Source of the DNA: an uncultured Burkholderiales bacterium | Lineage (GTDB): Bacteria > Pseudomonadota > Gammaproteobacteria > Burkholderiales > Burkholderiaceae_E | Assembly: GCA_903898725.1 (NCBI GenBank) | Contig: CAIUGQ010000418.1 | Location: 1 to 7,741 of the forward strand | Length of the DNA stretch: 7,741 bases | Direction: 5' to 3' | Shown: positions 1 through 4,762 of the stretch, one piece after another | How positions within the stretch are numbered: the first letter of the stretch is position 1 | How the letters are laid out: each line of letters opens with the position of its first letter | The notes under the pieces: model-generated | The model's input: the letters and a program-made list of their open reading frames with translations, nothing else | Database searches by the model: none | Told to the model about the DNA's origin: nothing | Position numbers and translations under genes: made by a program

Positions 1-376
1 AGGCGGCGCGGGGCCGCGTCGCGAGCGTCGGTGGGCCGCGCGGCCCGGCTGCCAGCCCCACGCCGCGGGCCGGGGCGCTCCCGTCCAGCGCCGCAGGCTG
101 CGGCCTCGAGGCGAGGTCGGCGACGCGACCGATCGCGTTCGGCGGCGGCGCCGCGTGGCTGCCCCCGTGCACCAGGCACAGCGCACAGGCGGCCTCGTGG
201 GTGGCGCGTCGGCTGTCGGCGGGGTCCGATGCCGGCGTGCCGGCGTCCGCGACGCACAGGTCGTGCGCCGACCCGCGGCTGTCGGCGAGCACGCGCGAGA
301 CGCTCGGTGCGAAGCCCGCGAGGACCAGGCACAGCACGACGAAGGCGGCGACGGACGAACGCAGGCGGTCGGTCAC
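1..376 (-). CDS. DUF2946-like secreted protein, C-terminus beyond the left edge
   Basis: Reading the minus strand from a GTG at 376 gives 125 codons with no stop before the window edge. Residues 1-31 look like a signal peptide (short Arg-containing start, hydrophobic stretch around 9-23, then VSRVLA), so the product is probably exported. Residues 64-70 read CALCLVH, a C-x2-C-x2-H motif, and residues 112-116 read PRGPP near the end. This Cys/His pair plus a late R-x-PP motif is the pattern I associate with DUF2946, a small periplasmic family often found near copper genes; its function is not established. An in-frame ATG at 448 would add 24 residues, but they would bury the signal peptide, so GTG 376 is preferred even though no clear Shine-Dalgarno precedes it. 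It lies downstream of the sigma/anti-sigma genes on the same strand, 131 bases after the Gly/Tyr-rich gene. The family call is moderately sure; metal handling is inference. Confidence 0.68.
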   Translation of the reverse strand, partial: MTDRLRSSVAAFVVLCLVLAGFAPSVSRVLADSRGSAHDLCVADAGTPASDPADSRRATHEAACALCLVHGGSHAAPPPNAIGRVADLASRPQPAALDGSAPARGVGLAAGPRGPPTLATRPRAA

Positions 377-477
377 GGAGTGGGCATCGAAGGCTGGACG
401 ACATCGACCGGCAGCGGCGCGTGTCGGCAACTCGGTCGAGTCTAGCATCGGCCCCGCGTCGCCCGTCCGATCGGTCG

Positions 478-508
478 GAACGGGAGAGGCCATGGCCCGC
501 GCCCGTTC
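478..508 (-). terminator. Possible weak terminator hairpin after the Gly/Tyr-rich gene
   Basis: An interrupted inverted repeat overlaps the stop codon of the upstream minus-strand gene. The outer arms GAACGGG and CCCGTTC are perfect over 7 bp and enclose an inner palindrome, GGCCATGGCC. No T-run follows on the minus strand, so this is not a canonical intrinsic terminator. It may instead stabilise the 3' end of the mRNA or attenuate read-through into the DUF2946 gene. Confidence 0.35.
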
Positions 509-914
509 AGCGCGGGGCGACGGGCACCCAGGCCGACGCGCAGGTCGGCACCGACGGGTAGTAGCCGCGCGACTCGGCGCACCAGTACCAGAACCCCCCT
601 GGCGGCGCTGCCGCAACCGTGGCCGGCAGCGGGGCGGTTGCCGGCCGTTCGATGTAGACGGTGGGCGCGGGGGCCACCACCACCGGCGGCGCTTCGTACG
701 GCCAGCCGTAGTAGGACGACCCGTAGTACCCGCCGTAGTAGCCGCTGAAATAGCCGCCGTAGTACCCCGGCCAGTACGGCCGATACACCGGCCCGACGCC
801 GAGGTACACGCTGCCGCGCCAGCCATGCCCGTGCCGCGCCTCGGCGGGCGCGGACGCGACGAGGGCTGCGGCGGCCAGGGCGGCCGCGAGGATCGCGTTC
901 AGGGGGATGCGCAT
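507..914 (-). CDS. Small secreted Gly/Tyr-rich protein with a two-cysteine C-terminal motif
   Basis: This encodes a 135-residue protein. Residues 1-26 form a clear signal peptide (MRIP start, Ala-rich core, cleavage expected after APAEA). Next comes a His/Gly patch (28-32), a Tyr/Gly low-complexity stretch at about 43-72 built on YYGGY units, a Pro/Val/Ala linker at 75-105, and a compact end with Cys112 and Cys125 in the arrangement WYWC-x7-YP-x4-C-x3-W. That ending occurs in many short hypothetical exported proteins of Burkholderiales, where the two cysteines could form a disulfide; no function is known to me. The ATG at 914 is supported by GAGGA 6 bases upstream. It starts 109 bases downstream of the anti-sigma gene on the same strand, so it may be a read-through member or a target of the SigF-type regulator. 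An envelope or surface role is only inferred from secretion and composition. Confidence 0.85.
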   Translation of the reverse strand: MRIPLNAILAAALAAAALVASAPAEARHGHGWRGSVYLGVGPVYRPYWPGYYGGYFSGYYGGYYGSSYYGWPYEAPPVVVAPAPTVYIERPATAPLPATVAAAPPGGFWYWCAESRGYYPSVPTCASAWVPVAPR

Positions 915-932
915 GTCGGCTCCTCGTCGGCT

Positions 933-964
933 GCTTGATCGATGCTTGATCGCTGGTTGACGAC
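933..964. repeat. Tandem 11-bp direct repeats upstream of the secreted-protein gene
   Basis: GCTTGATCGAT (933-943) is followed directly by GCTTGATCGCT (944-954), 10 of 11 identical. A third, degenerate unit, GGTTGACGAC, begins at 955. An 11-bp period places the units on one face of the helix, and they lie 20-50 bases upstream of the ATG at 914. They could bind a regulator or be chance; no known operator was recognised. Confidence 0.4.
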
Positions 965-982
965 CGCGTGGTCGGAGCTTAC
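957..982 (-). promoter_or_regulatory. Weak candidate SigF-type promoter for the secreted Gly/Tyr-rich gene
   Basis: On the minus strand GTAAGC (982-977) and TCAA (960-957) are separated by exactly 16 bases. Compared with GTAACC-N16-CGAA upstream of the sigma gene, 7 of 10 positions agree and the spacing is identical. The start codon of the downstream gene is 42 bases further on. The -10 match is poor, so this is only a candidate. Confidence 0.25.
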
Positions 983-1023
983 GCCCCTCACCGCGCGACC
1001 GCAGCGGGCAGCCGACCGCAGGT

Positions 1024-1707
1024 CTACCAGCGCAGCAGCCGCGGCCCGGCGAGCGCGCCGGCCGCGACCGGCACGGCGATGCCCAGCAGGTACCAGGCCG
1101 CGACGAAGGGCGGCGCGAACTCGCGGCAGTGCAGCGCGAACACCGACGCTCCGGCGGCGCCCGCCAGCAGCCCCGCGGCCGCCCCCGCGAGCCGCAGGCG
1201 GGTCGGCGCGAGCCCGCGCATCACGAGGATCGCGCCGGCGAAGGTCGGCAGCGACAGCAGCGCGATGCCCGTCGCGCAGCCCGCCCAGGCCTCGCCGAAC
1301 AGCAGCGACGCCCGCGCCGGGGGACCGGCCGCCGCGAGCGCCGCGACGCCGAAGGCCAGCATCGCCGCGACCGGCAGTCCCACCGCCCCGGCCAGGCCGG
1401 CCAGCGACGCGCCCGGCCGCGCGAGCCGTGTGCAGGCGAGCCATCCGGCCACGAGCATCGCGAGCGCGAACAGGTGCTTGGGCAGGTCGGGCGAGCCCGA
1501 CAGCACCGCCGGCAGGTCGGGGCGCAGGTCGACCCCGAACCCGCCCACCATGAACACCGCCGTCAGCGGCACCGCGACCGCCAGCGCCAGCGCGAAGCGC
1601 CCGGCGATGGCCGCCGGCCGCACCGGCGCGGCCTGCGCCGCGAGCTGCGCGATGAGCGCGTCGGTCCCGGCCGCGCCCTGCAACGTCGCCCTCGCCGCCG
1701 CCTTCAT
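1024..1707 (-). CDS. nrsF: Anti-sigma factor of the NrsF family (DUF1109), inner membrane
   Basis: This encodes a 227-residue membrane protein that should hold the adjacent ECF sigma factor inactive at the inner membrane. About six hydrophobic segments are visible (roughly residues 36-57, 76-93, 102-126, 143-163, 173-192 and 200-221) after a short cytoplasmic N-terminus. The C-terminal block ALHCREF..PFVAAWYLLGI and the terminal RRLLRW-like end are hallmarks of DUF1109/NrsF. Length is near the family's usual 210-220. Cysteines lie at 92, 144 and 194; in the Caulobacter protein, conserved cysteines are, as I recall, needed for the heavy-metal and oxidative response. The ATG at 1707 overlaps the sigma stop codon as ATGA and has GGGGGAG 6 bases upstream, indicating translational coupling and a fixed sigma to anti-sigma ratio. 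The reading frame stays open further upstream, but that part lies inside the sigma gene and is not a credible extension. The family call is confident; the signal sensed is not shown here. Confidence 0.9.
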   Translation of the reverse strand: MKAAARATLQGAAGTDALIAQLAAQAAPVRPAAIAGRFALALAVAVPLTAVFMVGGFGVDLRPDLPAVLSGSPDLPKHLFALAMLVAGWLACTRLARPGASLAGLAGAVGLPVAAMLAFGVAALAAAGPPARASLLFGEAWAGCATGIALLSLPTFAGAILVMRGLAPTRLRLAGAAAGLLAGAAGASVFALHCREFAPPFVAAWYLLGIAVPVAAGALAGPRLLRW

Positions 1708-2255
1708 CCCGCGCTCCCCCGCAGCCGCGCGGTGAGCGCCTTGAGCCCGCGATGCACGCCGACCTTCACGGCGGACTCGGACTGGCCGGTCAGCGCGGCG
1801 GTCTCGATCACCGACAGGCCCTCGAGCTTCATGTGGACGATGGGCGCGCGCTGGCGCTCGGGCAGGTGACCGAGCAGGCGGGCGAGGTCGCGGCGCGCCT
1901 CGTGCGCATCGGCCGCCGCCGACGACGCCAGCCACTCCGACTCGTCGTCGAGCGGCTCGTGCAGCGCGTCGCGACGCCCGTGCGCGCGCATCGAATCGAC
2001 CAGCTTGTAGCGGGCGATCGCGAGCACCCACGCGCGCAGCGGTCGCTCCGGATCCCAGGTGTGGCGTTGCACATGCACGGCGAGCAGGGTGTCCTGGACG
2101 AGGTCCTCGACGGCATCGGGTCGCGCCGACAGCCGGTTGCGGAAGAAGGCACGGAGCTGACGGCCCAGCGTCTCGAGGAAGGCGCGATACGCCTGCGCGT
2201 CGCCGTCGTTGGCGGCGCGCAGCAGCGCGGTCAGCGTGTCCTCGATCGGCGCCAA
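1704..2255 (-). CDS. sigF: ECF RNA polymerase sigma factor, SigF type
   Basis: This encodes a 183-residue extracytoplasmic-function sigma factor that directs RNA polymerase to stress promoters when released by NrsF. Region 2 spans about residues 20-92 (AYRAFLETLGRQLRAFF, then VEDLVQDTLLAVH, which carries the usual D-x-V-Q-x-T core, then RPLRAWVLAIARYKLVD). Region 4 spans about 131-180 (LPERQRAPIVHMKLEGLSV, then a helix-turn-helix ending SAVKVGVHRGLKAL). The linker has no extra C-terminal domain. The start is TTG at 2255, chosen because no ATG or GTG lies in frame between it and the promoter and because GGAGAG sits 6 bases upstream; an ATG nearby is out of frame. Its stop overlaps nrsF as ATGA. 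The GTAACC-N16-CGAA promoter immediately upstream implies positive autoregulation. I recall SigF-type factors in Caulobacter responding to chromate, cadmium and oxidants. Confidence 0.92.
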   Translation of the reverse strand: MAPIEDTLTALLRAANDGDAQAYRAFLETLGRQLRAFFRNRLSARPDAVEDLVQDTLLAVHVQRHTWDPERPLRAWVLAIARYKLVDSMRAHGRRDALHEPLDDESEWLASSAAADAHEARRDLARLLGHLPERQRAPIVHMKLEGLSVIETAALTGQSESAVKVGVHRGLKALTARLRGSAG

Positions 2256-2261
2256 GCCGTT

Positions 2262-2267
2262 CTCTCC
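2262..2267 (-). promoter_or_regulatory. Ribosome binding site fixing the TTG start of the sigma factor
   Basis: GGAGAG on the minus strand is 6 bases from the TTG at 2255. It is the only good Shine-Dalgarno nearby, and it decides for this rare start codon. If transcription begins about 5-7 bases after the -10 element, this site lies almost at the 5' end of the mRNA. Confidence 0.65.
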
Positions 2268-2273
2268 ATCGGA

Positions 2274-2299
2274 TTCGTCAGAACCCTGCGTCGGGTTAC
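2274..2299 (-). promoter_or_regulatory. SigF-type ECF promoter (GTAACC-N16-CGAA), autoregulatory
   Basis: On the minus strand GTAACC (2299-2294) and CGAA (2277-2274) are separated by exactly 16 bases. This is the full motif I recall for SigF-dependent promoters of Caulobacter. It lies 19 bases before the TTG of the sigma gene, leaving a leader of only about 10-14 bases. It lies in the 113-base gap between the sigma gene and the divergent Nudix gene. Confidence 0.72.
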
Positions 2300-2355
2300 A
2301 TGACCGAACACTACACCGCGGCGCCGACCGGGCGGGATCGCCCCGACCCGTTCGC

Positions 2356-2361
2356 TACAAT
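2356..2361 (+). promoter_or_regulatory. Putative -10 element (TACAAT) of the Nudix gene
   Basis: TACAAT matches the sigma-70 -10 consensus at 5 of 6 positions in otherwise GC-rich sequence. Transcription would begin at about 2368-2369, on or next to the A of the ATG at 2369. No convincing -35 hexamer is present 16-18 bases upstream. Confidence 0.45.
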
Positions 2362-2368
2362 CGACCCG

Positions 2369-3031
2369 ATGAGACGCGACGATGCGCTGAAGGCGATGCT
2401 CGCCGGCCGGCTGGCCGACTGGCCGGTCAGCGCGATGCCGCAGGACACGCGCCGCCGCGCCGCGGTCGCGCTGGTGCTGGTCGACGCGGGCCATGGCGCC
2501 GACCTGCACGGCTTCGCGCGCCATGCGAAGTGGAGCGAGGACGCCGCCCTGCTCCTCACCCGACGCCCCGCCCACATGAACCGCCACGCGGGCCAGTGGG
2601 CACTGCCCGGCGGTCGCATCGACGGCGTCGAGACGCCCGAGGCGGCCGCGCTGCGCGAGCTGCACGAGGAGGTCGGCCTCGAGGCCCCGCCCGACGCCGT
2701 GCTCGGCCGGCTCGACGACTACGCGACCCGCAGCGGCTTCGTCGTCACGCCGGTGGTGGTGTGGGGCGGCGAGGCACGTGCCCTCGTGCCCGCGCCCGAA
2801 GAGGTCGAGTCCGTGCACCGCGTGCCGCTGGCCGAATGGCTGCGCGACGACGCGCCGATCCTCGACGCACCGCACGAACCCGGCGGCCCGCCCGTGCTGC
2901 GCATGCCGCTCGGCGACAACTGGGTGGCCGCCCCGACCGCGGCGCTGATCTACCAGCTGCGCGAGGTGCTGCTGCTCGGGCGCCCGACGCGCGTCGCGCA
3001 CTTCGACCAGCCGCGCTTCACCTGGCGCTGA
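2369..3031 (+). CDS. Nudix hydrolase, CoA-pyrophosphatase type
   Basis: This encodes a 220-residue cytoplasmic hydrolase of nucleoside-diphosphate-linked compounds, probably coenzyme A or related pyrophosphates. Residues 82-104 fit the Nudix box G-x5-E-x7-REU-x-EE-x-GU exactly (G82, E88, R96-E97, E100-E101, G103), so the metal-binding glutamates are intact. Just before it, LLLTRR at 61-66 and HAGQWALPGG at 73-82 resemble the LLTxR..HxGxxxFPGG signature of CoA-type Nudix enzymes (NudL-like), with Trp-Ala-Leu in place of the usual core. The end (LREVLLLGRPTRVAHFDQPRF) is typical of a proteobacterial subgroup. The ATG at 2369 was preferred to the in-frame ATG at 2300: the extra 23 residues are Pro/Arg-rich without domain character and would overlap the putative promoter. 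There is no Shine-Dalgarno. It is divergent from the sigma gene and appears unrelated to both neighbouring systems. The exact substrate is unproven. Confidence 0.88.
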   Translation: MRRDDALKAMLAGRLADWPVSAMPQDTRRRAAVALVLVDAGHGADLHGFARHAKWSEDAALLLTRRPAHMNRHAGQWALPGGRIDGVETPEAAALRELHEEVGLEAPPDAVLGRLDDYATRSGFVVTPVVVWGGEARALVPAPEEVESVHRVPLAEWLRDDAPILDAPHEPGGPPVLRMPLGDNWVAAPTAALIYQLREVLLLGRPTRVAHFDQPRFTWR

Positions 3032-3066
3032 TCGGGACGGGCCGGTCGGCCGCGCACCGCAGTACG

Positions 3067-3092
3067 CCGCGGCACGACCCGCGCCGCGGTTT
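3067..3092 (+). terminator. Possible terminator hairpin after the Nudix gene
   Basis: CCGCGG at 3067-3072 and 3084-3089 can pair across an 11-base loop and are followed by TTT. The stem is short (6 bp) and the T-run is only three bases, so this is weak. Its position, between the Nudix stop and the sigma-54 promoter, is where a terminator would be expected. Confidence 0.3.
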
Positions 3093-3114
3093 CGGAACGC
3101 CAACGCGCCGTCGA

Positions 3115-3130
3115 TGGCACGATGATTGCA
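3115..3130 (+). promoter_or_regulatory. Sigma-54 (RpoN) promoter, exact consensus, upstream of the hydantoinase
   Basis: TGGCACG (3115-3121), four bases, then TTGCA (3126-3130) match the -24/-12 consensus TGGCACG-N4-TTGCW at every defined position, with the invariant GG and GC ten bases apart. Transcription would begin near 3141, about 60 bases before the GTG of the hydantoinase gene. Sigma-54 promoters need an activator ATPase such as NtrC; no convincing activator site was recognised upstream. Control by nitrogen limitation is inferred. Confidence 0.85.
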
Positions 3131-3188
3131 CTTCGCGCTCACCGCCCGCCGATCCGCGGCGATGATGGCGGACTGCCGTCCGCCCCCT

Positions 3189-3192
3189 GGAG
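3189..3192 (+). promoter_or_regulatory. Ribosome binding site supporting the GTG start at 3202
   Basis: GGAG lies 9 bases before the GTG at 3202. It favours this start over the in-frame GTG at 3214. Confidence 0.6.
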
Positions 3193-3201
3193 CCGCCCTT
3201 C

Positions 3202-4686
3202 GTGCCCGCCTTCGTGACCCCCTTCGAGTGCACCGTCCGCAACGGCACGATCGTCACCGCCTCCGACACGTACCGCGCCGACATCGGCATCGTCGACGGC
3301 CGCATCGCGGCGATCGCGCCGAGCCTCGAGCCCGGCACCACCGACATCGACGCCACCGGCCGCTTCGTGCTGCCCGGCGGCATCGACAGCCACTGCCACG
3401 TCGAGCAGCTCTCGAGCAACGGCGTGATGACCGCCGACGACTTCCACTCGGCGACCGTCTCGGCGGCCTTCGGCGGCACCACCACCATCGTGTCATTCGC
3501 CGCGCAGCACCGCGGCATGTCGCTGCCGAAGGTGGTCGCCGACTATCACGCGTGCGCCGGCCCGAAGGCGGTCATCGACTACGCGTTCCACCTGATCGTC
3601 TCGGACCCCACCGAGCAGGCGCTGACGCACGACCTGCCGGCGCTGATCCGCGAGGGCTACACCTCGTTCAAGGTCTACATGACCTACGACATGCTCAAGC
3701 TCGACGACGGCCAGATGCTCGACGTGCTGGAGCTCGCCGGCCGCGAGGGCGCGCTGGTGATGGTGCACGCCGAGAACCACGACATGATCAAGTGGATCGC
3801 CAAGCGTCTGCTGGCCAACGGCCACACCGCGCCGAAGTTCCACGCGGTCAGCCACGATCCGCTCGCCGAGAGCGAGGCCACGCACCGCGTGATCCAGCTC
3901 TCGCGGCTGCTGGGCGCGCCGGTGCTGATCGTGCACGTCTCGGGCATCGGCGCGGTGGCCGCCATCCGGGGCGCGCAGTCGCTCGGCGCACCGGTCTTCG
4001 CCGAGACCTGCCCGCAGTACCTGTTCCTGAAGGCGAGCGACATCGATCGCCCCGGGCTCGAGGGCGCGATGTACTGCTGCAGCCCGCCGCCGCGCGACGA
4101 GGCCTCGCAGGAGGCGGTCTGGCAGGGCCTGGCCGACGGCACCTTCCAGGTCTATTCGTCCGACCACGCGCCCTACCGCTACGACGCCTCGGGCAAGCTG
4201 CCCAAGGGCGACGCCACCACCTTCAAGGACATGGCCAACGGCGTGCCGGGCATCGAGCTGCGGCTGCCGCTGCTGTTCTCCGAAGGCGTGCTGAAGGGCC
4301 GCATCACGATGAACCGCTTCGTCGCGCTGACCGCCACCAACCACGCGCGGATGTACGGCTTCGCCGACCGCAAGGGCAGCATCGCGGTGGGCCTGGACGC
4401 CGACCTCGCCATCTGGGACCCCGAACGCGAGACCACCATCACCGCCGCGGCCCTGCACGACAACGTGGGGTATACCCCGTACGAGGGCCGCACGATCCGC
4501 GGCTGGCCGACCACGGTGCTGAGCCGCGGCCGGCCGGTGGTCTCCGACGGCGTGCTGGATGCGCCGCGCGGCAGCGGCCGCTTCCTCGCGCGCGGCACGC
4601 CCGCTCCGATCGCCGAGGCCCGCGCACCGTCCGCGCAGCTCGGCCTGCTGCGCTCGCTGATCGCGAAGCCGGCCGGGGCGGCCTGA
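3202..4686 (+). CDS. Hydantoinase / dihydropyrimidinase (cyclic amidohydrolase)
   Basis: This encodes a 494-residue zinc amidohydrolase that opens the ring of 5-substituted hydantoins or dihydropyrimidines to give N-carbamoyl (ureido) acids in the cytoplasm. An N-terminal beta-sandwich part (about 9-55, VRNGTIVTASDTYRADIGIV) leads into the TIM-barrel. Metal ligands are all visible: H64 and H66 in GGIDSHCHVE, the lysine expected to be carbamylated at K157 in YTSFKVYMTYD, H189 in MVHAEN, H245 in IVHVSG, and D321 in SSDHAPY. Y162 lies where the family's substrate-binding tyrosine is expected. The C-terminal sandwich returns at about 391-450 (KGSIAVGLDADLAIWD). Length is normal for the family. 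GTG 3202 is chosen for its GGAG. The next gene encodes a carbamoylase, which suggests D-hydantoinase activity, whereas a purely pyrimidine-degrading role would usually be accompanied by dihydropyrimidine dehydrogenase, not seen here. Substrate specificity cannot be read from the sequence. Confidence 0.92.
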   Translation: MPAFVTPFECTVRNGTIVTASDTYRADIGIVDGRIAAIAPSLEPGTTDIDATGRFVLPGGIDSHCHVEQLSSNGVMTADDFHSATVSAAFGGTTTIVSFAAQHRGMSLPKVVADYHACAGPKAVIDYAFHLIVSDPTEQALTHDLPALIREGYTSFKVYMTYDMLKLDDGQMLDVLELAGREGALVMVHAENHDMIKWIAKRLLANGHTAPKFHAVSHDPLAESEATHRVIQLSRLLGAPVLIVHVSGIGAVAAIRGAQSLGAPVFAETCPQYLFLKASDIDRPGLEGAMYCCSPPPRDEASQEAVWQGLADGTFQVYSSDHAPYRYDASGKLPKGDATTFKDMANGVPGIELRLPLLFSEGVLKGRITMNRFVALTATNHARMYGFADRKGSIAVGLDADLAIWDPERETTITAAALHDNVGYTPYEGRTIRGWPTTVLSRGRPVVSDGVLDAPRGSGRFLARGTPAPIAEARAPSAQLGLLRSLIAKPAGAA

Positions 4687-4707
4687 GCTCACGGCGTCCC
4701 GCCCGGT

Positions 4708-4733
4708 CCGACCCGCCATCCCGACCCGTCATC
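4708..4733. repeat. Tandem 13-bp repeat between hydantoinase and carbamoylase genes
   Basis: CCGACCCGCCATC (4708-4720) is followed at once by CCGACCCGTCATC (4721-4733), one mismatch, then a degenerate CCGCCCTG. It lies in the 76-base gap before the carbamoylase ATG, a C-rich stretch without an obvious Shine-Dalgarno. It is probably a small slippage duplication; no function is apparent. Confidence 0.45.
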
Positions 4734-4762
4734 CCGCCCTGCCCCACCAGACGCTGCCCCCC

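Noticed and set aside
31..561. Long plus-strand open frame rich in Arg/Ala/Pro
   Set aside because: It is a composition-driven antisense frame across the DUF2946-like gene and the end of the Gly/Tyr-rich gene. The minus-strand product has a signal peptide and recognisable motifs, while this one has none.
996..1021. Direct repeat CGACCGCAG at 996 and 1013 just past the anti-sigma stop codon
   Set aside because: It is a direct, not inverted, repeat, so it cannot form a terminator, and such short GC-rich repeats are common in this composition.
2300..2368. Upstream in-frame extension of the Nudix gene to ATG 2300
   Set aside because: It would add 23 residues without domain character, overlap the TACAAT element and start next to the opposing promoter; the family's natural N-terminus fits ATG 2369.
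2985..2996. 12-bp palindrome CGACGCGCGTCG, considered as an activator site for the sigma-54 promoter
   Set aside because: It lies inside the Nudix coding sequence, is explained by GC-rich codons, and does not resemble an NtrC box (GCACC..GGTGC).
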